Source of the DNA: an uncultured Microbacterium sp.
GTDB taxonomy: Bacteria; Actinomycetota; Actinomycetes; Actinomycetales; Microbacteriaceae
NCBI RefSeq assembly: GCF_937927635.1
Contig: NZ_CALBRW010000011.1
Span: 1 to 64,000, forward strand
Direction of reading: 5' to 3'
DNA length: 64,000 nt
Shown piece after piece: positions 20,125-28,285 of this stretch. The position numbers and the translations under genes are program-made. Below the pieces are notes generated by a model. That model had not been told where the DNA came from and made no database searches. It saw nothing but the letters and a program-made list of their open reading frames with translations. Position 1 is the stretch's first letter; each line of letters begins with the position of its first letter.

Positions 20125-20388
20125 TCACTGCGGGCGCAGCACGGCCTCCAGCGCGTCCAGCAGGGCCGGGGCCCCGGCGGAGTCGGCGACCTCCAGTGTC
20201 ACCTCGTCGCCGGCGACGATCGCCAGGTCCATCACGGCCAGCACGCTGGTCAGCTCCGCCGTGCCGCCGAGTGCGGTCAGGCGCACCGGAGACCCGTGGG
20301 CCTGCGCCAGGCGGGCCAGCTCGGCGACGGGACGCGCGTGCGCCCCGTCGTCCACGCCGACCGTGACCCGCCTGCGCAGCATGGTCAT
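20125..20388 (-). CDS. Second HPr-like phosphocarrier
   Basis: HPr-fold protein of 87 residues with the active-site variant DDGAHARPVAEL and a helix-2 segment LTSVLAVMDLAI that aligns with the Ser46 region. It keeps the phospho-His but differs from the operon HPr in flanking residues (Ala for Leu before HARP, Val after). The ATG overlaps the stop of the upstream phosphomutase gene (ATGA), so it belongs to the punA-pgm operon. It could be a genuine phosphocarrier for another EII or a regulatory Crh-like protein; function is inferred. Confidence 0.8.
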   Translation of the reverse strand: MTMLRRRVTVGVDDGAHARPVAELARLAQAHGSPVRLTALGGTAELTSVLAVMDLAIVAGDEVTLEVADSAGAPALLDALEAVLRPQ

Positions 20389-22070
20389 CTCCGCTCGGCC
20401 AGGAGCTCGCGCACCGCGGCCTCCAGCTCCGCGACGGCGGTGCCGGCCTCGGCCGCGGAGTCCGCGCGCACGTCGATGTAGACCTTCAGCTTCGGCTCGG
20501 TGCCGCTGGGACGGATCACGACGCGCGATCCGTCGGCCAGCCGGTACCGCAGCACGTCGCCCGACGGCATTCCGCCTGCTGCACGGGACAGGTCGTCGAC
20601 CGTCGCGACGTGGCGCGTGCCGAAGGATGCCGGCGGCTCGGCCCGCAGCGAGATCATCGTGTTCGCGATGATCGCCAGGTCCTCCACCCGCACGGCCACC
20701 TGGCCGCTGGCGTAGTGCCCGATCTCGGCTCCCAGCTCGTCCAGAAGCCCCGCGATCGTGGTGCCGCGCACGCGCGCGTCGGCGGCCATGCCCAGCAGCG
20801 CGACTGCTGCGGAGATGCCGTCCTTGTCGCGCACCGTGCCGGGGTTGACGAGGTAGCCCAAGGCCTCCTCGAAGCCGAACACCGCACCGGGGGCTCGCGA
20901 GATCCACTTGAAGCCCGTGAGGGTCTCGTGGAAGTCCAGTCCGTACGCCTCGGCGATCGCCCCCAGGCCGGGGGAGGAGACCAGCGAGCAGGCCAGCGAG
21001 GCGCCCTCGACCGCGCCGGCCTCCTGGGCGGCCTTCGCGGCGCGCCAGCCCAGCAGCAGTCCCACCTCGTTGCCGGCCAGGCGGCGCCAGCCGCCCTCGA
21101 CCCCGGCATCCGGGATGGCGATGGCCAGTCGGTCGGCGTCGGGATCGTTGGCGATGATGAACTCGGCGTCCACCGCGCGGGCGCGGGCGAAGGCCAGGTC
21201 CATCGCGCCCGGCTCCTCCGGGTTCGGGAACGCCACCGTGCGGAAGGTCGCGTCGGGATCGCGCTGCTCGTCCACCACGCGCGGCGCCGGGTAGCCGGCG
21301 GCCTTCACGACCCGCGAGAAGGTCTCCCAGCCCACGCCGTGCATGGCCGTGTAGACCCAGCGCATCTCCTGCACGCCGTACGGCGCGTGCGCGATGGCCG
21401 CGGTCGTGGAGACGTAGGCGTCCACGACGTCCTCGTCGGCGATCTCGTAGGCGGTCGAGCGCGGCAGCAGGCTCACATCGCCGGCATCCGCCACGCGCTG
21501 GATGTGCGCGGCGATCTCGGCATCCGCCGGCGACACGATCTGCGATCCGCCGTCGGCGCCGCCCAGGTACACCTTGTAGCCGTTGTCGTTCGGCGGGTTG
21601 TGGCTGGCGGTGACCATCACTCCGGCATCCGCTCCCAGGTGCCGCACGGCGAACGCCAGCACCGGCGTGGGCAGCAGCCGGGGGAGCAGGATGGCGCGCA
21701 GGCCGGCGCCCGCGAACAGCTCGGCGGAGTCCTCGGCGAACTGCCGCGAGTTGCGGCGGCCGTCGTAGCCGATGACGACCGTGGGCGTTCCCTGTGTGCG
21801 CTGCAGCAGGTAGCCGGCGAAGCCGGCGGCGGCCTGCGCCACCAGCACCCGGTTCATGCGGTTGCTGCCGGCGCCCAGAGCGCCCCGCAGTCCCGCGGTG
21901 CCGAACGCCAGGCGGGTGGCGAACCGGTCGTCGAGGTCGGCCGTGGCCGCGGCGTCGCCGGAGGCCGCACGGGTGATGATGCCGGCCAGCTCGTCGCGCG
22001 TGGAGGGATCGGGATCCTGCCGCAGCCAGGCGCGGGCCTGAGCGAGCCGCTCGCTCGACGCGGCGTTCAC
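20385..22070 (-). CDS. Phosphohexomutase / phosphopentomutase
   Basis: Alpha-D-phosphohexomutase superfamily enzyme, 561 residues, that shifts phosphate between C1 and C6 (or C5) of sugars. It shows FGTAGLRGALGAG, catalytic-serine loop VMVTASHNPPNDNGYKVY, metal loop NDPDADRLAI, sugar loop GFEEALGY, and the phosphate-binding C-terminus RPSGTEPKLKVY. GTG start overlaps the punA stop (GTGA). Next to purine nucleoside phosphorylase, a phosphopentomutase role (ribose-1-P to ribose-5-P) is plausible; phosphomannomutase feeding ManC is the alternative. Confidence 0.9.
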   Translation of the reverse strand: MNAASSERLAQARAWLRQDPDPSTRDELAGIITRAASGDAAATADLDDRFATRLAFGTAGLRGALGAGSNRMNRVLVAQAAAGFAGYLLQRTQGTPTVVIGYDGRRNSRQFAEDSAELFAGAGLRAILLPRLLPTPVLAFAVRHLGADAGVMVTASHNPPNDNGYKVYLGGADGGSQIVSPADAEIAAHIQRVADAGDVSLLPRSTAYEIADEDVVDAYVSTTAAIAHAPYGVQEMRWVYTAMHGVGWETFSRVVKAAGYPAPRVVDEQRDPDATFRTVAFPNPEEPGAMDLAFARARAVDAEFIIANDPDADRLAIAIPDAGVEGGWRRLAGNEVGLLLGWRAAKAAQEAGAVEGASLACSLVSSPGLGAIAEAYGLDFHETLTGFKWISRAPGAVFGFEEALGYLVNPGTVRDKDGISAAVALLGMAADARVRGTTIAGLLDELGAEIGHYASGQVAVRVEDLAIIANTMISLRAEPPASFGTRHVATVDDLSRAAGGMPSGDVLRYRLADGSRVVIRPSGTEPKLKVYIDVRADSAAEAGTAVAELEAAVRELLAERR

Positions 22071-22900
22071 AGCGCCTCGATCACGCGGGCGAGGAGCGCG
22101 GAGATGACCGGCTCGGCCTGCTGGCCGGCCTCGATGACCTCGGCGTGGCTGAGCGGGGTCTTCTGGATGCCTGCGGCGAGGTTGGTGATGAGCGAGAAGC
22201 CCAGCACCTCCATGCCGGCCTCGCGAGCGGCGATGGCCTCCAGCGCCGTGGACATGCCGACGATGTGGCCGCCGATGGCCTTCGCCATCTGCACCTCGGC
22301 CGGGGTCTCGTAGTGCGGACCGCGGAACTGCGTGTACACGCCCTCGTCGAGGGTGGGGTCGATGGTGCGGGCGAGATCGCGCAGCCGCTGCGAGTACAGG
22401 TCGGTGAGGTCGACGAAGGTCGCGCCCTCCAGCGGGGAGTCCGCGGTGAGGTTGATATGGTCGCTGATCAGCACGGGCTGTCCTGGCTTCCAGGTCTCGC
22501 GGATGCCGCCGGCGCCGTTGGTGAGCACCATGACCGCAGCTCCCGTCGCGGCGGCGGTGCGCACGCTGTGCACCACGCGGCGCACGCCGTGGCCCTCGTA
22601 GTAGTGCGTGCGTGCGCCGATCACGAGCACGTTCCGCCCGGATGCGGTGCGGATGCTGCGCAGCGTGCCGACGTGGCCCTCCAGCGCCGGCTTGGAGAAG
22701 CCGGTGACCTCGGTGGCGGGGATCGTCGCGACGGTCTCGCCGATGAGCTCGGCGGCCTTGCCCCAGCCCGAGCCCAGGGTCAGCGCGATGTCGTGATGGT
22801 CGACGCCGGTCAGCCGCGCGATGTCCGCAGCGGCCTGGGCGGCGACGTCGGACGGCTTCGCGTCGGCCGCGTCGAGAGGGTGCGTGAGAGTGTCTTGCAT
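22067..22900 (-). CDS. Purine-nucleoside phosphorylase, trimeric type
   Basis: Cleaves inosine and guanosine to base and ribose-1-phosphate, 277 residues. Trimeric-PNP landmarks: LGSGWGKAAE (phosphate loop), the GARTHYYEGH phosphate/ribose His loop, VLTNGAGGI, GPHYETPAE with the Glu for base binding, GMSTALEAIAAREAGM, and SLITNLAAGI. First gene of a leftward operon with pgm and the HPr-like gene. It completes the salvage route fed by the adenosine deaminase at 9.8 kb. Confidence 0.95.
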   Translation of the reverse strand: MQDTLTHPLDAADAKPSDVAAQAAADIARLTGVDHHDIALTLGSGWGKAAELIGETVATIPATEVTGFSKPALEGHVGTLRSIRTASGRNVLVIGARTHYYEGHGVRRVVHSVRTAAATGAAVMVLTNGAGGIRETWKPGQPVLISDHINLTADSPLEGATFVDLTDLYSQRLRDLARTIDPTLDEGVYTQFRGPHYETPAEVQMAKAIGGHIVGMSTALEAIAAREAGMEVLGFSLITNLAAGIQKTPLSHAEVIEAGQQAEPVISALLARVIEAL

Positions 22901-22906
22901 GAGTCC

Positions 22907-22912
22907 ACTCTA
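22907..22912 (-). promoter_or_regulatory. -10 element of purine nucleoside phosphorylase operon
   Basis: TAGAGT on the minus strand, 6 bases before the ATG, with no Shine-Dalgarno sequence; leaderless configuration. Confidence 0.45.
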
Positions 22913-22954
22913 GGAATGTGCGGGGCGCACTGCCAGTACGGAAGAATGGAGCGC

Positions 22955-24394
22955 ATGTCTCAGACTTCCTTTGCGAACCGGCAGAGTGTGGCCGTCCTCG
23001 GTGGCGGCCCCGGCGGATACGAAGCAGCACTCGCCGCCGCGCAACTGGGGGCTGAGGTGACGCTGGTCGAGCGGGTCGGCGTCGGCGGCTCGGCCGTGCT
23101 CACCGACGTGGTGCCCTCCAAGAGCCTCATCGCCACGGCGGATGCCGCGGTCGCCATCTCCGAGGCCACCGACCTGGGCGTGCAGTTCTACGCCAAGGGC
23201 GCGCACGGCAAGCCGCTGAAGCCCGAGATCGCCATCAACCTCGCCGCCGTCAACAAGCGCCTGCTGGCGCTGGCCGGGCAGCAGTCCGAGGACATGCGCG
23301 CCACGCTGCTGGACGCGGGCGTGCGCATCCTCTCCGGCCACGGCCGGCTCGAGGGCCCCAACGCCATCGTCGTGGCCACCGGCCCCGGCGGCACCGACTT
23401 CGACCGCGTCGAGGCCGACACCGTCGTGGTGTCGGTGGGCGCCTCGCCGCGCGAGCTGGACTCGGCCAAGCCCGACGGACAGCGCATCCTCACCTGGACG
23501 CAGCTGTACGACATGAAGGCGCTTCCCGAGCACCTCATCGTGGTGGGATCCGGCGTCACGGGTGCGGAGTTCGCCTCGGCGTACATGAACCTCGGTGCCA
23601 AGGTGACCCTGGTCTCCAGCCGTGAGCAGGTGCTCCCCGGCGAGGACGTCGACGCCGCCCAGGTGCTGGAGAAGGTGTTCAAGCGCGGCGGCATGCAGGT
23701 GCTCTCCAAGTCGCGCGCGGCAGGGGTCGAGCGCACGGAGGACGGCGTGATCGTCACGCTCTCCGACGGGCGCACGGTCGAGGGCAGCCACTGCCTGATG
23801 GCCGTCGGCTCCATCCCCAACACCCGCGGCATCGGGCTGGAGGAGGCCGGCGTCGAGCTGACCGAGTCCGGGCACATCCGCGTGAACCGGGTGGCGCGCA
23901 CGTCGGTGTCCAACATCTACGCGGCGGGGGACTGCACGAACTTCTTCCCGCTGGCATCCGTCGCCTCCATGCAGGGGCGCACCGCCGTATTCCACGCGCT
24001 GGGCGACATCGTCATCCCGCTGGAGCAGCGCAAGATCACCGCCAACATCTTCACCGCACCCGAGATCGCGACGGTCGGCTTCTCGGAGCAGGACCTCTCC
24101 AACGGTGCGGCAGACGGCGTGGCCTACAAGCTGCCGCTGGCCGCCAACCCGCGCGCCAAGATGATGGGCATCAAGGACGGTTTCGTCAAGGTCATCGCCC
24201 GCAAGGGATCCGGCACCGTCATCGGCGCCGTGGTCGTCGCGCCCAAGGCATCCGAGCTCATCTTCCCGCTGGCCGTGGCCGTGGAGCGCCGGCTCAACGT
24301 CGACCAGGTCTCGCGCGTGTTCGCCGCGTACCCGTCGCTGTCCTCCAGCATCACCGACGCCACGCGCGCGATGCACCTGGTGAACATCGGCTGA
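22955..24394 (+). CDS. LpdA-like NAD(P)H flavoprotein lacking the redox disulfide
   Basis: Pyridine nucleotide-disulfide oxidoreductase fold, 479 residues: FAD site VLGGGPGGYEAALAAAQLGA, NAD(P) site VVGSGVTGAEFA, second FAD motif NIYAAGDCTN, and a C-terminal dimerisation domain. Where dihydrolipoamide dehydrogenases have CxxxxC, this reads GGSAVLTDVVPSKSL with no cysteine, as in the mycobacterial LpdA (Rv3303c) class of NAD(P)H:quinone reductases. It is therefore unlikely to be a lipoamide dehydrogenase. An in-frame ATG at 22946 is an alternative start. Confidence 0.85.
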   Translation: MSQTSFANRQSVAVLGGGPGGYEAALAAAQLGAEVTLVERVGVGGSAVLTDVVPSKSLIATADAAVAISEATDLGVQFYAKGAHGKPLKPEIAINLAAVNKRLLALAGQQSEDMRATLLDAGVRILSGHGRLEGPNAIVVATGPGGTDFDRVEADTVVVSVGASPRELDSAKPDGQRILTWTQLYDMKALPEHLIVVGSGVTGAEFASAYMNLGAKVTLVSSREQVLPGEDVDAAQVLEKVFKRGGMQVLSKSRAAGVERTEDGVIVTLSDGRTVEGSHCLMAVGSIPNTRGIGLEEAGVELTESGHIRVNRVARTSVSNIYAAGDCTNFFPLASVASMQGRTAVFHALGDIVIPLEQRKITANIFTAPEIATVGFSEQDLSNGAADGVAYKLPLAANPRAKMMGIKDGFVKVIARKGSGTVIGAVVVAPKASELIFPLAVAVERRLNVDQVSRVFAAYPSLSSSITDATRAMHLVNIG

Positions 24395-24411
24395 GACGCA
24401 TCGCGCGAGCG

Positions 24412-24495
24412 CGCCGAAACCCCTCACCCTCGTCGAAACCCCTCCTGGCCCACGTAGGTCAGGAGGGGTCTCGACGACCAGGAGGGGTCTCGGCG
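24412..24495. terminator. Long composite stem-loop between convergent genes
   Basis: Fills almost all the space between the flavoprotein stop and the carboxylase stop. The inner arms TCGTCGAAACCCCTCCTG (24429-24446) and CAGGAGGGGTCTCGACGA (about 24460-24477) pair over 18 bases with one G-T; outer arms beginning CGCCGAAACCCCT and ending GGGGTCTCGGCG extend it. Each arm holds two copies of a CGAAACCCCT-like unit, so the structure can fold in alternative ways. It would work as a bidirectional terminator. Confidence 0.7.
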
Positions 24496-26265
24496 TCAGC
24501 TGATGGTCAGCAGCTGGTGACCGGCAGACACGGTGGCGCCCGCGGCGGCGTTGATGTTGCCGATGACGCCGTCCTTGTGCGCCTGCAGCGGCTGCTCCAT
24601 CTTCATGGCCTCGAGCACCACGACCAGATCGCCCTTGACGACCTGCTGGCCCTCTTCGACGGCGACCTTGACGACAGTGGCCTGCATGGGCGACTTCACG
24701 GCGTCGCCGGATGCGCCGGAGCTCGCGGTGGAGGCGTGCGTGCGGCGGGACGGCGGGACGGCCGCCGGGCGGCCGGCGGTGCCGGAGACCGGGGCGGTCA
24801 CGCGGTCGGGCAGGCTCACCTCGAGGCGACGACCGCCGACCTCGACGACCACGGTGTGACGCCCGGGCGCTGCGGCCGGGTCATCCAGCTCGCCGTCCCA
24901 GGCCGGGATGTCGTTGACGAACTCGGTCTCGATCCAGCGTGTGTACACGCCGAACTCGCCGTTCTCGGCGGTGAAGGCGGGGTCGCGGACGACCTTGCGG
25001 TGGAACGGCAGGGCGGTGGGCATGCCGGCGACCTCGAACTCGTCGAGCGTGCGGCGGGCGCGCTCCAGTGCCTCGGCGCGGTCGCGGCCGGTGACGATGA
25101 GCTTGGCCAGCAGCGAGTCGAACGCACCCGAGACCGTGTCGCCGGCGGTGACGCCGGAGTCCAGCCGCACCCCGGGGCCGCCGAAGGTCTTGAAGACCTT
25201 GATGGGGCCGGGCTGCGGCAGGAAGCCGCGGCCCGGGTCCTCGCCGTTGATGCGGAACTCGAAGGAGTGACCCTGCGGCGCGGGGTCGTCGTAGTCGATG
25301 AGGCCGCCGGCGGCGATGCGGAACTGCTCGCGCACCAGGTCGATGCCGGTGACCTCCTCGGAGACCGGATGCTCCACCTGCAGGCGGGTGTTGACCTCGA
25401 GGAACGACACGGTGCCGTCGGCGCCGATCAGGAACTCGCAGGTGCCGGCGCCCACGTAGCCGACCTCCTTGAGGATGGCCTTGGATGCCGAGTACAGCAT
25501 CTCGGTCTGCTTCTCGGTGAGGAACGGCGCGGGCGCCTCCTCGACGAGCTTCTGGTGGCGGCGCTGCAGCGAGCAGTCGCGGGTGGAGATGACCACCACG
25601 TTGCCGGCGGCATCCGCCAGGCACTGGGTCTCGACGTGCCGGGGCTTGTCGAGGTACTTCTCCACGAAGCACTCGCCACGGCCGAAGGCCGCCACGGCCT
25701 CGCGGGTCGCGGACTCGAACTGCTCGGCGACCTCGTCCATCTCGCGGGCGACCTTCAGCCCGCGGCCGCCGCCGCCGAACGCGGCCTTGATGGCGATGGG
25801 CAGGCCCACCTTCTCGGCGAAGGCGATGACCTCGTCGGCGGTCTCGACGGGACCGGGGGTGCCGGGTGCCATCGGTGCGCCGACCTTCTCGGCCACGTGA
25901 CGGGCGGTGACCTTGTCGCCGAGCGCCTCGATGGCCTCGGGGGAGGGGCCGATCCAGATCAGGCCGGCGTCGATGACGGCGCGGGCGAACTCGGCGTTCT
26001 CGGCCAGGAAGCCGTAGCCGGGATGCACGGCATCCGCGCCCGAGCGGCGGGCGACGGAGAGGATCTTGTCGATCTGCAGGTACGTGATGGCGCTGGTGGC
26101 GCCGTCCAGTGCGTACGCCTCGTCAGCGAGACGCGCGTGCATGGCGTCGCGGTCCTGGTCGGCGTAGACGGCCACCGAAGAGATTCCGGAGTCCCTGGCG
26201 GCGCGGACGATGCGTACGGCGATCTCGCCGCGGTTTGCGATGAGGACCTTGGCGATAGCAGGCAT
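24496..26265 (-). CDS. Acetyl-/propionyl-CoA carboxylase alpha subunit (biotin carboxylase + BCCP)
   Basis: Carboxylates its own biotin with ATP and bicarbonate, then donates CO2 to the beta subunit for malonyl- or methylmalonyl-CoA synthesis. The 589 residues run biotin carboxylase (VLIANRGEIAVRI at residues 6-18, the ATP-grasp glycine loop GGGGRGLK, EVNTRLQVEHPVSE), a linker rich in Ala/Ser/Arg, then the biotinyl domain with EAMKMEQPL, whose Lys is biotinylated. ATG 26265 is preceded by a -10 at 7 bases; a longer in-frame ATG at 26316 lacks support. The beta and epsilon subunits lie at 31.4-33.3 kb. Confidence 0.93.
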   Translation of the reverse strand: MPAIAKVLIANRGEIAVRIVRAARDSGISSVAVYADQDRDAMHARLADEAYALDGATSAITYLQIDKILSVARRSGADAVHPGYGFLAENAEFARAVIDAGLIWIGPSPEAIEALGDKVTARHVAEKVGAPMAPGTPGPVETADEVIAFAEKVGLPIAIKAAFGGGGRGLKVAREMDEVAEQFESATREAVAAFGRGECFVEKYLDKPRHVETQCLADAAGNVVVISTRDCSLQRRHQKLVEEAPAPFLTEKQTEMLYSASKAILKEVGYVGAGTCEFLIGADGTVSFLEVNTRLQVEHPVSEEVTGIDLVREQFRIAAGGLIDYDDPAPQGHSFEFRINGEDPGRGFLPQPGPIKVFKTFGGPGVRLDSGVTAGDTVSGAFDSLLAKLIVTGRDRAEALERARRTLDEFEVAGMPTALPFHRKVVRDPAFTAENGEFGVYTRWIETEFVNDIPAWDGELDDPAAAPGRHTVVVEVGGRRLEVSLPDRVTAPVSGTAGRPAAVPPSRRTHASTASSGASGDAVKSPMQATVVKVAVEEGQQVVKGDLVVVLEAMKMEQPLQAHKDGVIGNINAAAGATVSAGHQLLTIS

Positions 26266-26272
26266 GAACTTC

Positions 26273-26278
26273 AGCCTA
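26273..26278 (-). promoter_or_regulatory. -10 element of acyl-CoA carboxylase alpha gene
   Basis: TAGGCT on the minus strand, 7 bases before the ATG, no Shine-Dalgarno. It supports transcription separate from the upstream maf gene (70-base gap). Confidence 0.5.
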
Positions 26279-26335
26279 GCGAGTGGAAGGCAGAACTTTT
26301 TGACGCCTCTCCACAAGATATCTGCAGAACTGTCG

Positions 26336-26992
26336 TCAAGAACCTACCGGTGCGCTCCACAGGTCGGTCCAGGTCACACCCAGTTCGCCGGCCAGCCTGC
26401 GCAGGGTGGACAGCGACATCCCGACCACGGTCGACGGGTCACCCTCGACGCGGGTGATGAACGCCCCGCCCAGGCTGTCGACGGTGAAGGCGCCCGCCAC
26501 CAGCAGAGGCTCGCCGGTGGCGATGTACGCGTCGACCTCGGCATCCGTCAGATCGTCGGCGAAGGTCACGCTCGCCTCGGCGACGGCGGTCGCCTCGACG
26601 GGCTCCGTACCGGGGGAGACGCGGAACACGGAGTGCCCGGAGTGCAGCACGCCGGTCGCGCCGCGCATGAGCCGCCAGCGCTCGCGGGCGGCCTCAGGCG
26701 TGTACGGCTTGCCGTACACCTGCCCGCCGAGAGCGAACATGGAGTCGCCGCCGATGACGATGCCGTCGAAGTCCGGATGCTGCGCCGGAAGCCTGCGCGC
26801 GACGTCGGCGGCCTTCGCACGCGCCAGCAGCAGCACCAGCTCGGCAGGGGCCAGCGGGGCACCGCGCTCGGCGGCGGCTGCGGCGCCCACGGCATCCTCA
26901 TCCACGTCGGGGGCGAGCGTGAGCGGTTCGATGCCCGCCTGCCGCAGCAGCATGAGTCGGGCGGGGGAGGTGGATGCCAGGCAGACGCGCAT
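26336..26992 (-). CDS. maf: Maf-family nucleoside triphosphate pyrophosphatase
   Basis: Hydrolyses non-canonical or methylated NTPs (dTTP/UTP or m7GTP type), a house-cleaning enzyme, 218 residues. It begins with CLASTSPARLMLLRQAGI (the SxSPRR-like phosphate motif, here STSPAR), then DSMFALGG with the catalytic Asp region, GKPYTPEAARE, and the C-terminal VVGMSLSTLRRL. Upstream of the carboxylase alpha gene on the same strand, divergent from the methyltransferase. Subclass not determined. Confidence 0.92.
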   Translation of the reverse strand: MRVCLASTSPARLMLLRQAGIEPLTLAPDVDEDAVGAAAAAERGAPLAPAELVLLLARAKAADVARRLPAQHPDFDGIVIGGDSMFALGGQVYGKPYTPEAARERWRLMRGATGVLHSGHSVFRVSPGTEPVEATAVAEASVTFADDLTDAEVDAYIATGEPLLVAGAFTVDSLGGAFITRVEGDPSTVVGMSLSTLRRLAGELGVTWTDLWSAPVGS

Positions 26993-26999
26993 GCGTCCC

Positions 27000-27005
27000 A
27001 CGATA
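27000..27005 (-). promoter_or_regulatory. -10 element of maf
   Basis: TATCGT on the minus strand, 7 bases before the maf ATG; leaderless configuration. Confidence 0.4.
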
Positions 27006-27034
27006 CGGGCCGCGCGGTATGGGATCCTGGAGGG

Positions 27035-28231
27035 ATGACCTCCTCGCAGCCCACGCTCGACCTCGACATCACCGGCATCGCGCATGGCGGCACCTTCATC
27101 GCCCGGCACGAGGGGCGGGTCGTCTTCGTTCCCGACGCCATTCCCGGGGAGCGGGTGCGCGTGCAGGTCACCGACGCGTCGAAGAACTCGTTCTGGCGTG
27201 CCGAGACCCTCGAGGTGCTCGAGGCATCGCCGCATCGCCGGCCGCACGTGTGGGCGGAGGCCGATGTCTCCCGCGCCCCGGAGGACCGCGTGGGCGGCGC
27301 CGATCTCGGGCACATCGAGCTCGGCGAGCAGCGGATGCTCAAGCGCCGCGTGCTGCAGGAGGCTCTGGACAAGTTCGCGGGTGCGGGGCTGGAGGCCCCT
27401 GAGGTCGTGGCGGTGGATGCCGGCGACGGCACCGGCTGGCGCACACGCGTCTCGCTGCATGTGGACGGCGACGGCCGTGTGGGACCCTACGCGGCCCGCA
27501 GCCACCGCGTGATCGACGTGGCGACGCTGCCGCTGGCGCGGCCGGCCGTGGCCGAGGCCGCGTACGCGCTGCGCGCGCAGAAACCCGGACGCGTCGACCT
27601 GGTCGAGCCCGCCGACGGCCGAGTGCGCGTGATGCCGCGGCCCGATGGCGCTCGCCGGGGGAAGCGCGAGGAGGTCTTCGAGCGCGCCGGCGGCAGGCGC
27701 TTCGCCGTGGAGGCCGACGGCTTCTGGCAGGTGCACCCGCAGGCCGCGGACACGCTGCAGCACGCCGTAGGCGACGCGCTCGCAGGCCGCATCGACGCGG
27801 ATGCCACGCACTTCGACCTGTATGGCGGTGTCGGGCTGTTCGCCGCCGTCCTCGGTGAGCAGGGCGCGCGTGACATCGTCACCGTGGAATCCGACCGCCG
27901 GGCCACGGAGCACGCACGCGAGAACCTCTCGGCCTTCGACGCGCAGGCCGTCACCGCACGCGTGGACAGGTTCCTGGTGGGGCTCGCCGAGGGCTCCAGG
28001 GCCGGTGCAGTGGTGCTGGATCCTCCGCGTGCGGGAGCCGGCCGTGCCGTCGTCGAGTCCATCCACGCGCTTGCGCCCGAGGCTGTCGTCTACGTCGCCT
28101 GCGACCCGGTGGCGCTCGCCCGTGACCTCGGCACCTTCCGGGGCCTGGGGTGGAACGTGGACTCGCTGCGGGCCTTCGACCTGTTCCCGCACTCGCATCA
28201 CTTCGAGGCCGTGGCGCTGCTGACCCGCTGA
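27035..28231 (+). CDS. TrmA/RumA-type class I SAM RNA methyltransferase with TRAM domain
   Basis: 398 residues: N-terminal TRAM-like beta-barrel (LDITGIAHGGTFIARHEGRVVFV), a central region, then a Rossmann methyltransferase with LYGGVGLFAAVLGEQGA (SAM loop) and VLDPPRAGAG plus VYVACDPVALARDL, where Cys is the catalytic nucleophile of m5U methyltransferases. It probably methylates uridine or a related base in tRNA or rRNA. No Fe-S cysteine cluster is evident in the middle region. CTGGAGGG precedes the ATG. Specific target not assignable. Confidence 0.88.
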   Translation: MTSSQPTLDLDITGIAHGGTFIARHEGRVVFVPDAIPGERVRVQVTDASKNSFWRAETLEVLEASPHRRPHVWAEADVSRAPEDRVGGADLGHIELGEQRMLKRRVLQEALDKFAGAGLEAPEVVAVDAGDGTGWRTRVSLHVDGDGRVGPYAARSHRVIDVATLPLARPAVAEAAYALRAQKPGRVDLVEPADGRVRVMPRPDGARRGKREEVFERAGGRRFAVEADGFWQVHPQAADTLQHAVGDALAGRIDADATHFDLYGGVGLFAAVLGEQGARDIVTVESDRRATEHARENLSAFDAQAVTARVDRFLVGLAEGSRAGAVVLDPPRAGAGRAVVESIHALAPEAVVYVACDPVALARDLGTFRGLGWNVDSLRAFDLFPHSHHFEAVALLTR

Positions 28232-28273
28232 TGGACGCGGATATCGCGCACGATCACGCGTGCGCGCACTGAG

Positions 28274-28279
28274 TAGGCT
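28274..28279 (+). promoter_or_regulatory. -10 element of the response regulator gene
   Basis: TAGGCT 6 bases before the ATG at 28286, no Shine-Dalgarno; leaderless configuration for the three-gene two-component operon. Confidence 0.5.
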
Positions 28280-28285
28280 GACGGC

